DNA of 64,000 nt from Eudorina sp. 2006-703-Eu-15 (lineage: Eukaryota > Chlorophyta > Chlorophyceae > Chlamydomonadales > Volvocaceae): contig BDSI01000024.1 of assembly GCA_003117195.1 (NCBI GenBank), positions 1,091,168 through 1,155,167 on the forward strand, given 5' to 3'. A program made the translations under genes and the position numbers. The notes beneath the pieces were generated by a model. That model saw nothing but the letters and a program-made list of their open reading frames with translations. It ran no database searches and was not told where the DNA came from. Each line of letters begins with the position of its first letter. Position 1 is the first letter of the stretch. Shown here piece after piece: positions 48,875-60,217 of this stretch.

Positions 48875-50198
48875 GGCACGAGGCACGAGGCTCGAGGCGC
48901 GAGGCTTGCAGGGAGGGGGGGGTCCGGAACACTTCCTCGAAACCTAGAGATACGTGGCGCACATCTCCGCGGGGCGCATCTGCTTGGCGGCGGCTCAGCT
49001 CTTCCGAAACGACAACGGGCGGCTGGAGATGTCATGTGTAGCAGCGGTAGTACCGTTACAGTGTGGACAGGCTTCCGGGCCCTGCCCAAGGGCTTATATG
49101 GTGGCGGTGTCGGCGGCGAAGACGATGAGTGACTGTGGTACTGTTGTCATATGGTCTTATGGTGCCTTACGGCAGGCGCCCAGACAATGTGGGGATGCAG
49201 GCCATGCCTGGGCGTGGGATTTGTGCAGGGGTGGTCCGGTTGTGTTCGGTGCCGTACGGTTATCGTCCATGCACCGCGGCCCCCTTATACAAGCGCGGCT
49301 GACTGGTCCCCCCATGCAGACATGCCAAGGTGGGCTGCCCTCCCCTCGCCTCGGATATTTGTTGACCCTGATTGACCGGGTATGGCACGCCGAATTATGG
49401 CACAGCCGAATGGAATGAACGACGACGAGACTCGATTGCGTGTGTGTGAACCCTGCTGACACGTGGCTGAACGCCCGCCTGAAACTGGCATCTCTTTATT
49501 ATGCGTAATGTATTATGTGTCCAAAAAACTGGGTTGGGAGGTACTGTTAAGTATGGCTTTCGTCTCAGACCGTCGTTTACGGCATCACCGGGGTTTCATG
49601 TGGCTTAGGTGGCTGAAGTGGTTTAGGTGTATTAGGTGTATTAGGTGGCTGAGTCCGCCGCGACAGGGGTGGCCAAGTGGTCATCAGCTGGGAAGGGTCA
49701 CCGGGACGCTTCGCAGCGCGACTGGATGTACGGCTGCCGTACATCTGTCAGGCATCAGGGCGGGGCGCCGCCGGTTCTTCATCACCGAAATAAATCGCGC
49801 CCCAACGATGGTGGTGGTGGTGGTGGTGGGGTGTGTGTGTGTGTTACGAGGGGCCCTCCTCGCGCGTGCGTGAGATCTCCTGCTGACTGTCAGGCCCGTT
49901 ACCTCTACCGCCCTTCTCACGCCCCTCATGAAAGCATTGCCATCTCCATCATACCAATCGCTGCTTGCCAGCGACACGAACACACACACACACACCCGCG
50001 GCTCAGCTTTTCTCCTTGCTAACACACACCCGCGTATATTGGTGCTTGGTTTGGGTCGGGCGGGTCTCATATCTAAACACACCCGCGTATGTCTGCACCT
50101 GGGCTCGGCCGGGCGGGTTCCTTTCCTAAACAAACACCGCCGCGAGACAGGCCAAGCAGCCTGCGGTGCGTCGCCTCACGCATCCGGATCGCCCATCT
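48875..50198. other. Convergent intergenic region with dispersed repeats
   Basis: This stretch holds the 3' UTRs of the dioxygenase and the SnoaL-like gene. No coding region is supported. GTG/GT-rich microsatellites lie near 49808-49845. Two tandem copies of the GGGCGGG...CTAAACA family lie at 50035-50080 and about 50085-50135. Confidence 0.55.
50035..50135 (+). repeat. Two adjacent GGGCGGG...CTAAACA elements
   Basis: 50035-50080 (tatattggtgcttggtttgg, then the core) is 44/46 identical to the DPH1-intron copy. The second unit, with core at 50111-50131 (gggcgggttcctttcctaaa), follows a related lead gtatgtctgcacctgggctc. Confidence 0.8.
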
Positions 50199-51593
50199 TC
50201 AGGGATCCAGAGCGGCCACGTGTACGAACACGATCCGGGCGGATTCAGGATCCACGTAGATCCACTCACGCCCGGTGCGCCTCAGCGCCTCCCCGCTCTC
50301 ACTCGTCCAGTACCTGACGGTAAACATCGCGGCGGGAGGGACGTCGGCGGGGTTGGGGATGTAAGACATTGCTGGACGTGCCGGCATCCGCGCACGACAC
50401 CGGAGGGACTTATGACGGCTGTGGCAGGTGGGGGCTGTGAGTTGAGGGAGGTATGGGGGCAGGCGGACATCTCGCAGCGGTGGATATCGTCGCCTTGGCG
50501 GCCGGGGGGCCCTTTTTTGCTTGGCATCCAGTCGTGGCCAGGGGCGCCAGGCGCCCGGCCCCACAAGCGCCCGGCGCACCGCGCTGCCCACTGACCGGCG
50601 CCGGCTTGACGCCTCTCGCTGCGATGGTCTCGATGGTGCACTCGTGTGTTGGCTCACTCCGGCTACTTGAGGGATGGACGACACCAGCCCTCCCCGCGCC
50701 CCTCCCCCAGGACCCTCGCAGGACCTTTGCTCGGGCAGCAGCGCACCTACTATTACGTCCTACACCCCCCTCCCACTAACATCCCTCAACGCCCCTCTCC
50801 GCCGCCCCCTGTACCTCTCGAACTCCACGGCGACCTTGACCGCCCCCGGTCTGGACTCCCAAGCGCCGTCCGCCTCCTCCTCCTCCACCACCCGCAAGTC
50901 CACCACCTCCCAGCGCACGTCCGGGAACCTGCGGCCGGGCCGGGGGGGGGGCCACAAGGAGGGGAGGGAGGTGGGTTAATGGGCCGACGGTGGTGAGGCC
51001 GACGCGGCGGCAGTCGAGAGACCGTGCTGACGGTGTGACATGGACAGCAGTGGAGAGGTGCCGCCCCTTCCGCATCCACATATCCACATACCCACATCCA
51101 TGCAGGCTGCTCTTTTCCTCCACGTGCTTTTCCTCCATGGCTGCTTTGACCACCCGCCCCGACCCCGTGCCCCACCCACCCAGCCAACCACTCACCTGGT
51201 GAAGAATCCGTCCATCATGGCCCGGATGGCGGACAGCCCCTCACAGCGGGTGCCCAGGGCATCGCTCAAGTAGGCGGCATCATCGCTGAACATGGCGTAC
51301 ACCTGGTGGAGGCGGTGGAGGGTGATGGGTCGAGGGCGGCGGTGGGTGGGGGCGACCCGGTGCCGAGGCGCCCCAGGCGGAGGGGCTGAACTCGGGGCAA
51401 AGCTTATGGCAGCTTATGGCAGTTGGAGACGGAGGGGATGACGCAGTAGTACCTGCTCCAGGGAGGTGGCTCGTGACAGGCGCATGTAGTCAGACGCCAC
51501 GGTCAGCGCCACCTGATGACCCGTGGGTCGCTGGTCCCCCTGCGGGTGCTGCGGGGCCGCCTCCGGCCCCGGCAGTGGCTGCTCGGGCGCCAT
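50199..51593 (-). CDS. SnoaL-like (NTF2-fold) domain protein
   Basis: A small single-domain protein of the SnoaL / ketosteroid-isomerase-like NTF2 superfamily; such domains bind or isomerise small hydrophobic ligands, but function cannot be deduced from the fold. Exons: 51593-51453, 51302-51196, 50928-50815, 50313-50199. All are phase-consistent, giving 158 aa from the ATG at 51593. The fold signature runs VASDYMRLSRATSLEQVYAM, FSDDAAYLSDALGTRCEGLS, AIRAMMDGFFTRFPDVRWEV, then AVKVAVEFERYWTSESGEAL and REWIYVDPESARIVFV. The frame stays open about 400 bp upstream of this ATG without another ATG, with Ala/Gly-rich sequence. A longer N terminus, perhaps an organelle presequence from an upstream exon, is therefore possible. 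Confidence 0.82.
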
Positions 51594-52545
51594 GGCGCCT
51601 GTTGGGGGCGCGCCGCCTCTTGAGGCCGCCTGCTGGCTCGTTCCGCTGGCCCCGTTCCCGCCCCCGGCGGCTGCGGCCACGTGTGACGATGCGCCCTCCC
51701 CGCGCCGCCGCCCCTGGGAGCTGTCGGCGGGAAGGTGCAGATGGTGAAGGTGAAAGAATTGGTCACGCCCAGCCAGAAAGGGGGGCAGGGAGTTCCGGGC
51801 GGAGGGATGATGAATGGGGGCAGTCGGCTTTGGCTGGGGAGATGAGTGCGCTGGTGCGGACCGGGTGTTGGTCGACCGGCCTCCTGGGGACGAGGCCCGT
51901 GTGGTGGTGGGTGGATGAGGTGGGGATGGGATGGGGATTGATATGCGGCCACTGGGCGGGGGCGGGGTTGCAGTTGGGGTATGCTGGGCGGCAGGCAAGT
52001 GGCAGCGCGCTCCTGGTTCGCCCTTCCCTGCGGGGAGGTGGTCAACACCATCAGGAGGGCGGATTGAGGGCAGAGGGCCTGGCTGTGGACGTCTTAACGG
52101 GATATGAGCCGATGATCATGGCTGGCGACCAACTGCGTGCAGTTGTGCAGGGACTACGACGACGATGCAGCGCATCCTGCTGCCATGCAGGATGATGGCG
52201 TATCATCACCTCAAGATTCGCGAAAATGCTCCTCGTATTCTCTCGTTACCGCGATTTGCGTTGTGTGGTAGGGGTAACACGCACTGTCTCGACTTGAGTC
52301 GCTGTAGCAGGTGACGCGATGCCGAAGCCAGCCGCATTTTCAAGAAGCCCCCATGAATAAATAATGCTGATCGCAAACATCCAACCAGCCTTTGTACTCC
52401 GGGTCAGGAGAATTACTCAACTCGAAACGGAAAACAACGGCATTTCTGTACGCCACCCTGGTAATTGAGCAGCCGCATTCATTGTTTGCAAAACATTTGC
52501 ATCGTGAATGAAAATATAGCGTCCGCGTAAGAAAGATTCTGCTTG
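51594..52545. promoter_or_regulatory. Divergent intergenic region, SnoaL-like gene and WW-motif gene
   Basis: About 950 bp separate the two starts. The right part (52200-52545) is AT-rich and presumably carries the promoter of the plus-strand gene. The left part may still contain 5' exon sequence of the SnoaL-like gene. Confidence 0.5.
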
Positions 52546-54690
52546 ATGGCATTAGCACGAGTATTGTCGCGACGTGCGCTCGCGCTCGCGCCGCTCGCGC
52601 CAAGAAGTTTTCGCTGCATTCAAAGTGGCAAGGATTTACCTGAGCATCCAGCCGATAACGAGGGCGATGGGCCCAGTACGTCATCGAGCCCATCGCTGGG
52701 CTGGCTCCGCGGACCGGACGCCAACAAGCCCAATAAATCCGTAGAGGAGGAGTGGGAGGAGCTCAGAGACCCTCAAACGGGCGCCGTCTCGTGGCGAAGC
52801 ATCCTTACTGGTGAGTACGACGACCCGTCCTCGAGGCCCTGCGGGGCCCCTCCCGCCGGCCACCCTTTTGGCCCGGCTGCTGCAGCTGGCTGACCGCCGG
52901 GGGAGGTACCGGGGGGTAGGGCGCTAACCAGAACCTCTCAGTGTGAGGGTTGGGGCTCTGGCGAACAGCCTCCTCACAGGCCGGCAGGCCCGCCCGTGGC
53001 CCGCCCGTGGCCCGAGGCCTCATGAGCGGGGCGGGGCGGCACAGAGCAGGGGCTCGGCGACTCGGCGCTGTGGGGCTGCCCGGGCTGGCCCCCCGCCCCC
53101 GCCCCTCTCAACCGCGTTGCGTTTCCTCCTCCCTTCGGCTGACGTGCTGGATGGCTCCCCCTTCCCCTCCCCATCCGTACTGTACCGTACTCCAATCGGA
53201 CCTCTGCTCTGGCAGCAGCGCAGATTCAAAATGTCTACCGATTTCCTGTATCCCCCTCCCCCATCCCTCTGCACCTGGCCGCCTGGCCACCTGACGGGCC
53301 GGCCGGCTGGCATGGGTATCGATCGCTGCAGCTGCCGCCCGGCCGCCACCAGGCCACGGGGTGCGGTCCCGCCCACCCGCGCTGCCGTCTCACATCCACG
53401 CAAAACCCAAATCCGAAACCCTGATGATGACAGGTTTCCCCCCTGCCCCCCGCCCCGACCTCCCCCGCCCCCTGCCAGGCGAGACGACCGTCCCCGGCGC
53501 GCCCAAACCGGACACGTGGACCGAGGTGCGTCCCTCCCTCCCTCTCTCCCCCCGCTCCTCCTCCACCCTCCTCCCTGCGGCGTCGCGATGTAGTCTAATG
53601 GACATAAGGCCCACGTCCCGGTTCCCTCACTTCGGTGCCATTTGGCTGGCCACCGCGCCGCGCCGTAGGCCCGTAGCGTGTAACGTTGGGCTTTGGTGGA
53701 CTGGTTGTCCGGCTGGTCCACTAGACATGGGCCGACTGGTTGTGCAACCCGGGTTCCTTGTACTGGTGGGGGTGTCAAGGGGGACCCGTGGTGGGGGGGT
53801 ATATATCAGCTTCTACTTATTTCGTCGAAGTCAACGCTTCGCCGTCTTCATCAATGTCTACATCGGCGGTTATCGGTTTGTTGCACTTTTGCGGTTTCGC
53901 TGTCTTATTTTGACAAAAGGGGGGGATGATCACCTTCACTTTGTGGCAGCCTCCCTAGGCGCTTTCAACCTCTATGGGAGCATGCTGGATACAGGACCCT
54001 AGACGGTATCAGCAACCAGCTCCTGGGCCCAGGTCGGCCCCCCCACGCGATCCCGCGCGGTCATCACAGAGTCATGCGTCCTTGCTTCTGGTCTAGACAG
54101 GCATCATGGCCGCGCCTGCTGTGTGTCGCCGTACCAACCGCCGGCCCTCCCTGCCGCTGTCTGTCCGCAACGCCAGGTGGTGGACAAGAAGACGGGTCTC
54201 ATCTACTACTGGTGCAAGCGAACAGGTGGGGAGAGGGAGGGGGGCCCGTCATCTTAGGGGGCATCCGAAGAGTACGAGGCATTTGCCGATGTCTGTTGCG
54301 GTGTACGCTGCTGATCTCTTTTGGGAACTGGGTTTGTGCTTTTCAAACGGTAAGGCAACTGACATGCCAGTTCTGAACCACGCCGCAACCAAACCCTCCG
54401 CGCGCGTGTGTTTGGGGTCTACGCCCCCGGCCCCCGCCCCCTCCCCCGCCCGCGCAGGGGACACGACGGTTTTGGGGGAACCGAAGCCAGGACCGTACGG
54501 CAGGAAGGCGCAGTTCGATGCGGACGCTGCGGCACTGCCGGGGGAGGGACGGGCCCGGTCGGGCGGGTCGGGGGGGTCGGGGAGCGACGCGGAGGGTCCC
54601 AGCCTGATGCGGTTGGTGGCGAACCCGCTGGTCATTGGCGTGTCGCTGGTGGCGGCGCTGGGGATAGGGTACGAGATGTTCATGAAGTAG
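52546..54690 (+). CDS. Small membrane-anchored protein with two WW-like motifs, probably mitochondrial
   Basis: I do not recognise a named family. Exons: 52546-52810, 53479-53525, 54177-54225, 54458-54690. All are phase-consistent, giving 197 aa. The first 25 residues (MALARVLSRRALALAPLAPR) are Arg/Leu/Ala-rich without acids, typical of a mitochondrial or plastid presequence. Two copies of a WW-like unit follow: W70-EELRDPQTGAVSW then LTGETTVPGAPKP, and W102-TEVVDKKTGLIYYW then RTGDTTVLGEPKP. Each has the first Trp, a D-x-x-T-G turn, an aromatic strand and a terminal Pro, as in WW domains that bind proline-rich peptides. A Gly/Ser linker leads to one hydrophobic helix at the extreme C terminus (ANPLVIGVSLVAALGIGYEM, about 175-194), suggesting tail anchoring in an organelle membrane. 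Localisation is inferred. Confidence 0.8.
53206..53256 (+). repeat. Short dispersed repeat, GCTCTGGCAGCAGC type
   Basis: gctctggcagcagcgcagat then tcaaaatgtctaccgatttc lies in the first intron of the WW-motif gene. It corresponds to the reverse-strand copy at 29805-29854. Confidence 0.7.
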
Positions 54691-55441
54691 AGGCCAGTAG
54701 AAGGAGATGCCGTGGGGCTGCGGTGCTGGGGCGGGTGTGTACTGCGCCGGCTGCTGCTGGGCTGTGTTCGCATGGGCCTGGGCTGGGTAGAGGGCGCCAG
54801 TGGCTGGCGCTGGTGTAGGGAACTTGCGTTTGGCTGCAGAGGAGGAAGCCCCGTTGCGGGCGGCTCATCGGGATGCAGGGCGTCCGGAAGGTACGATCAG
54901 GCGGATCAGGTCAGGTTGGGTTGGGGTCATTGGCTGCTGGGGCCCGCTCCGGATACCGTAGGGTAGGTGTGTTGGAGGGTCATTTTGCGTGCCTTCTTGG
55001 CGCTGATGTCAGTGGAGGCTGGAGGAGTGGAATTCATACGCAGACTCGGGCGGCCGGACGTCGTGGGACGTCGTGCATCCAAGGCTAACATACCCGTTCG
55101 CCATGTCTGTTCCGCGCCGCATGTAGTAAGGGTGAAGTTTGAGTGCATTGCCGATGAATTTTGGTCCGAAGCTTCCAATGCCCCTCTATCCCACGAGGCT
55201 CTGTGAGACCACCGAAACCAAGGCAACCTCGCGCCAAAACTGTACGGGCTGCTTTCACCAAGAGGCTCCTGCTGGAAATGTCTCGCTCAAAACAATCTTC
55301 ATGAATCGTCTACTTTGCTCGCCATAGCATGATCAGATAGTGGAAGACTGCTGACACTTCGGAGAACCGCACACAGCCTCGAGTGCACTGATCTGGGAAC
55401 AAAATTGATATCAGAAGAAATTATTATTGAAGAATAGCAAA

Positions 55442-56572
55442 ATGGCCCCAGCTCTGGACACGCTGACAGAGGACCATGCCGCTGTTTACGATAGGCAATT
55501 GCGCGTGTGGGGCGTGGAAGTGCAGCGCAGGTGCGTGGCACCATATATATATGATGATACCCCGATTTAAAGGGTGATCGGTCTTGCAGGCAGCCTGGCC
55601 TGCGACCGTGCACTTTTCGGACACTAATTGCCGTACATTAATCCCTTGCCTGCCTGCCTGCCATGGGACGCAGGCTCATGGAAGCCAAGGTGCTTATCAT
55701 GGGTCTGGGCGGCCTGGCAGCGGAGGTGAGGAAGGGGGCCCCTGGCGGCCTGGGAGCAGAGGTTTCGGGGGCGCCCCCTACCATCTCGGGCGACACCTGG
55801 GGCGTGCCTGACTGCAACACTCATAAGCCCGTCCCGCGGGCCCTATGAATGCTGCAGGATGGCCACCCGTCCAGACCGCTCCCTACACCCGGACGTCTGT
55901 CCTCCTCTGTCCTCCTCTGTCCTCCTCTGTCCTCCTCTGTCCTCCTCTGTCCTCCTCTGTCCTCCTCTGTCCTCCTCTGTCCTCCTCTGTCCTCCTCTGT
56001 CCTCCTCTGTCCTCCTCTGTCCTCCCCTGTCCTCCTCTGTCCTCCTCTGTCCTCCTCGCGCGGATGGGATTCCACCCCAGGACGCGTGCCATCAAGAGCC
56101 CCAGCCAGTCTAGGACGCCGCCGCACTGCCGGCTCCCCCCTCAGGGGCGGCGGCATCGCGCCCCCGGTCACTGTTCTAGCCGTGGGACCCGTCGGCCCCT
56201 GCCGTCCGCAGATCGCCAAGAACATCGTGCTGGCGGGTGTGGGCCAGGTGGGGCTGCTGGACGACACCCCCGCCACCTCCGCGGCTCCAGGGAACTTCCT
56301 CGTGGAGCCGGCGGCCGCAGAGGGCAAGAGGTGGGCCCCGGGGTTGGGGGGGAGGTCGTGGGTTAAATTGAAAAAGGGAAGAAAGAAACCCGAAACGAAC
56401 AAGGTTGGGGGAGTTGGGGCGGGGTCGGGTGGGGCTGCTGGTGGGGTGCGGGAGGGCCGTGGGTGCTGTGGGTGCTGTGGCGATGCAGGCGTCTGTCCAC
56501 CGAGGGCTGTCAACCCAGCGGTCCCAGCCCTCCCCTCCCCTCCCCCCTCCCCTCCCCTCCCCCTCCCCTCCC

Positions 56573-56607
<35 letters not shown>

Positions 56608-57165
56608 CCTCCCCTCCCTCCCCTCCCCTCCCCTCCCCTCCCTCCCCCCCCCCTCCCCTCCCCTCCCCTCCCTCCCCTCCCCTCCCCTCCCCTCCCCTCC
56701 CCTCCCCTCCCCTCCCCTCCCTCCCTCCCCTCCCCTCCCTCCCCTCCCCTCCCCTCCCCTCCCCCCCCCCCCCTCCCCTCGCCCCTCCCTCCCCTCCCCT
56801 CCCCTCCCCTCCCCTCCCCTCCCCTCCCCTCCCCTCCCCTCCCTCCCCTCCCCTCCCCTCCCCTCCCCTCCCTCCCCTCCCCTCCCCTCCCCTCCCCCCT
56901 CCCCTCCCTCCCCTCCCCTCCCCTCCCTCCCCTCCCCTCCCTCCCCTCCCCTCCCCTCCCCTCCCCTCCCCTCCCCTCCCCCCTCCCTCCCCTCCCCTCC
57001 CTCCCCTCCCCTCCCCTCCCCTCCCCTCCCCTCCCCTCCCCTCCCCTCCCCTCCCCTCCCCCCCCTCCCCTCCCCTCCCTCCCCTCCCCTCCCCCCCTCC
57101 CCTCCCCCCTCCCCTCCCCTCCTCCCTCCCCTCCCCTCCCTCCCCTCCCCTCCCCCTCCCCCCCT

Positions 57166-57197
<32 letters not shown>

Positions 57198-59209
57198 CCT
57201 CCCCTCCCCCCCCCCCCCCCCCCCCCCCCCCTCCCCTCCCCTCCCCTCCCCTCCCCTCCCCTCCCCTCCCCACCCTGGACCGACCCGTCAGCATCGCGGA
57301 GGCGAGTGCGGCCACCCTGCAGGCCATGAACCCGCTGATGGCGGTGAAGGTGGAGCCAGGGCCGCCCAGCGCGGCGGCGCTGCTGCAGGCGGCGGAGGGC
57401 CAACACCAGGTAGGGCTGAGGTAGTGCTGAGGTAGGGCTGAGGCAGGGCGGAATGGGTGAGTGGGTGTGGGTGTGGGTGTGTGCGGATGGATTTGGATGC
57501 GTGTGCGTGTGTGTGGGGGGGGCGGGCAGGGGGTTTGGCACCCCGGGCGGAATGGGTGGGGAGTCGGGTCTCCACATCGTCTCACCTGGGGTCTCCTGTC
57601 CGCCCGCCCCCCGTCCCAACCCCTCCCTCCGACCCGCTGTGGCTGCCCCCGGGGGGTGGGCCCGGGACCCTCCCCTGCTGCGGGCCCTCAGGCCGCTGCC
57701 GCGGCCGCGGCGCTGCGGTCCCTGGTGTCGCAGTACGACACCGTGGTGGCGTGCGGGTTACCGCTGCGGGAGCTGTCGGCGCTTGACGGTGTGTGTCGGC
57801 AGGCGGGCCGGCAGCTGTTCGCGGGGGCGGTGAGGGGGTCCACGAGCTACGTCTTCGTGGACCTGGGGGCCAGCCACCGCTTCACGGTCAAGGTGATGGG
57901 CTGAGGGGGGGCCGTGGTGGAGGGGGTTACTGCGAGAAATGGATTTGGGGAGGAGGTGGAAGCCGGGTCGGGTCGGGGTCGGGTCGGGGTCGGGTCGGGG
58001 TCGGGTCGGGGTGGTGGACCTCAAACGCATATGCGTGTTGGGTGTGTAGGGTGCGTAGGATGTGTGTAGGATGCTTGGGTATGGAGGATGGGGTGGGGTT
58101 TCCGTACATGGGTTTCTCGCGCCGTCGTGTCATTCCGGGGCGGTTGCCTGGTGGCCTTCCTTGCCGCGGCGGGGCGGGGCCGCAGGGATGGGCCCCTACC
58201 TAACTGCCCAGAGGGTTCTGTGCACATGGCAAAGGGTATATGGGAATGAGGACTTATGTGTATAACGAAGTCATACATTCGTCCTCGTTTATTATTTACA
58301 CAGATATATAGGTTATTCATATGAGCCCATTTTTTGACCCCGGTGGGGATTGAACCCACAACCTTCGGATTTGGAATCCGACGCGCCACCATTACGCCAC
58401 GGAGCCTCAGATATGACTGTTGATTATGTGGTCGCACCAGGGCGAGACGGGGGAGAAGGTGGCCGAGTACGGCAGCTTCGCTGACGCCATGAAGGCCGAC
58501 CTCAAGGCCGTCAACAAGCGGACGCACCCGCTGTACCTGGTCCTCAGAGGTACGGCACGGTACGGAACAGCACAGCATGTACGACACAGCATGTATGACG
58601 CGGAAGCGCCGCCTCACCGCCGCCAGTCCACGACCCCCAAACAGTCGCACGTGGACGAACCCACATCGGACATCACCCCATCTCCGCGCTTTCTGGGCCA
58701 CATGGTCGTTTGGTCGCTCTACCTCGCCCGGACGTTATGCGGTGTACCGCGCCCGTATGCTGTATCCCATTTTAGGGTGCATGCCGTTCCTAACCGGACT
58801 CGTGTGCTCTCGCCGACGTGCCCTGACCAACCCGGCAGCCTGCTGGGAGTTCGAGGAGGCGCGCGCGCGGCCGCCCGCCGGACCGACAGACGCGGCGGAG
58901 GTGCGGACAATCGTCGATCGTCTGGCGGCGGCGACGCCGGCGGCGGCGGCGGCGCTACCGCCCGACGGACTCCTGGAGGGCTACCTCCTGGATGCTGCCG
59001 GCGGCGGCGGCGGCAGCGGCGGCTGCGGCGACGCGGCGGCGGCGGACGCCCCGATGGGGGAGCTCGCCCCGGTGTGTGCCGTGGTGGGGGGCGTGGTGGC
59101 CAATAACGTGCTGCGGGCGGTTTCCCACGTGGGGCCCCCGCTCCGAAACCTCTTCTGCTACAGCTACCTGGTGCGCGACGGCCTGGGTGTGGAGGAGTGC
59201 TTCATGTAG
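55442..59209 (+). CDS. SAE1: SUMO-activating enzyme subunit 1
   Basis: SAE1/AOS1 pairs with SAE2/UBA2 to adenylate SUMO; the catalytic cysteine is in the partner. Exons: 55442-55530, 55674-55725, 56212-56330, 57292-57409, 57692-57892, 58441-58549, 58839-59209. Phases agree, giving 352 aa, near the usual 320-350. The N terminus has [20 protein letters not shown] and the Rossmann loop [20 protein letters not shown] (G40-x-G42), then GQVGLLDD. The inner part has [17 protein letters not shown] and [20 protein letters not shown]. The C terminus has [20 protein letters not shown] (about 304-323), [11 protein letters not shown] and LGVEECFM, all typical of SAE1. An Ala/Gly-rich insert lies before the C-terminal block. 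The third intron is almost filled by a CCCCT microsatellite; the fifth holds a tRNA gene on the opposite strand. The acceptor after the microsatellite (gtcag at 57287-57291) is set by phase and homology. Confidence 0.94.
55901..56050. repeat. Decamer tandem repeat CCTCCTCTGT, 15 units
   Basis: Fifteen consecutive 10-bp units lie in the second SAE1 intron. Only the unit at 56021-56030 differs (cctcccctgt). Confidence 0.97.
56361..56400 (+). repeat. Short dispersed repeat, GGTTAAATTGA type
   Basis: ggttaaattgaaaaagggaa, then gaaagaaacccgaaacgaac, lies in the third SAE1 intron just ahead of the microsatellite. Confidence 0.7.
56528..57271. repeat. CCCCT / CCCT microsatellite, about 740 bp
   Basis: An almost uninterrupted C/T strand built of ccccct, cccct and ccct units with several pure C runs (about 56576-56604, 57167-57194 and 57208-57231). 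It fills most of the third SAE1 intron and ends 20 bp before the next exon. Its exact length may be uncertain, because such tracts are hard to sequence. Confidence 0.97.
58335..58406 (-). tRNA. tRNA-Trp (anticodon CCA)
   Basis: The minus strand folds into a 72-nt cloverleaf. The acceptor stem ggctccg pairs with cggggtc (two G-U pairs), the discriminator is A, the anticodon stem tcgga/tccga encloses the loop ttccaaa with anticodon CCA, and the T arm gtggg/cccac encloses ttcaatc. There is no intron in the tRNA and no encoded CCA. The gene lies entirely in the SAE1 intron 57893-58440, on the strand opposite to SAE1, 34 bp before the next SAE1 exon. It is expected to be transcribed by RNA polymerase III from its internal boxes. 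Confidence 0.93.
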
Positions 59210-59393
59210 CCGGCTGGGTGTGGTGGCAGATGCGGCCCCCGGGTGCGGATGGGGATACCGGTGACGGCTCTGATGCGTGCGTATGTGGGCGTGTGTGGGC
59301 GTTTGGAATACGGCATGGTACGGCAAGGCGGGACATGTTTGGGAGCTTGGTACGACAGCTGGTATCGCGCTGTGGTGTTTTCACCCCGTGGGA

Positions 59394-59542
59394 GGTGGAG
59401 GAGGTGGAGGAGGAGAAGGTTGAGGAGAGGAGGAGGAGAAGAGGAGGAGGAGAAGAGGAGGAGAAGAGGAGGAGGAGAAGAGGAGGAGGAGGAGGAGGAG
59501 GAGGAGGAGAAGAGGAGGAGGAGAAGAGGAGGAGGAGGGTGA
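59394..59542. repeat. GGA/GAGGA trinucleotide-type repeat
   Basis: A run of gga, gaggag and agaggaggag units about 190 bp behind the SAE1 stop codon, probably in the 3' UTR or just past it. The plus strand is nearly pure purine. Confidence 0.92.
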
Positions 59543-60217
59543 GGAGGTGCAAGGCGGCTTGGCGAGATGGCGCCATGCGGGTAGAAGGTCACCGAGAGGG
59601 GGATAAGCGACCCACGGGACATGCCGTACGTGTACGGCGCGGCTGATGAAGTGACGCGGGGGCGTTACGTCGTCATCGGGAAACCCCGAGGCGGGAGAGC
59701 GGCGTCGACGAAGCTTGCGCAGCTGTACGGAGACTCTTAGCGCGCCGTATGTACGACACTGCCCCGACGCCGCGCTGCCCTTGCAGTTTTACACCCCTCG
59801 ACATGGCCGCGTTTGAGTGATAGGTAGGCGGTGGCGGTGGCGCATGCCGGCCGTGATCGCCGGTGGCTGTCGGAGGTTTTGAGGGGGTGCTGAGTCGCGT
59901 GCCCCTAGCGAGGCAGACGGGCTTTCCAGCTGCTACGCAGCACGTACGTCCCGACTCTCAACCATTGATCGTGACCTCCCCCACGGGGTGCGAATCATCT
60001 CTCGATAGTCAAAGGGGGGGCGGTCGCGGGCGCCCTGGGCTGCGGCCCGGGAAGGATCGAGCACCCCGTCTTCCTCGGCGTGTGCGGCAAGGGGGTGCGC
60101 GTGCACGGCTGGGGCCCTCGGGTCTCTCCTCTTTGCCACGCCTCGCCCTCCTTGCCCCCACGGACAACGCACACGCACTCACAGTCAAGGCACATACTGT
60201 ATGTACACACATACAGC

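Noticed and set aside
55849..57435. A 528-codon plus-strand open frame and matching minus-strand Gly/Glu/Arg frames
   Set aside because: They read through the C/T decamer and the CCCCT microsatellite and include SAE1 exons in part. The splice-consistent SAE1 model explains the conserved pieces.
58420..59106. A 228-codon plus-strand open frame over the last SAE1 exons
   Set aside because: It includes SAE1 exon 6 in frame but then continues through the intron, and reads exon 7 in a wrong frame; the spliced model is better.
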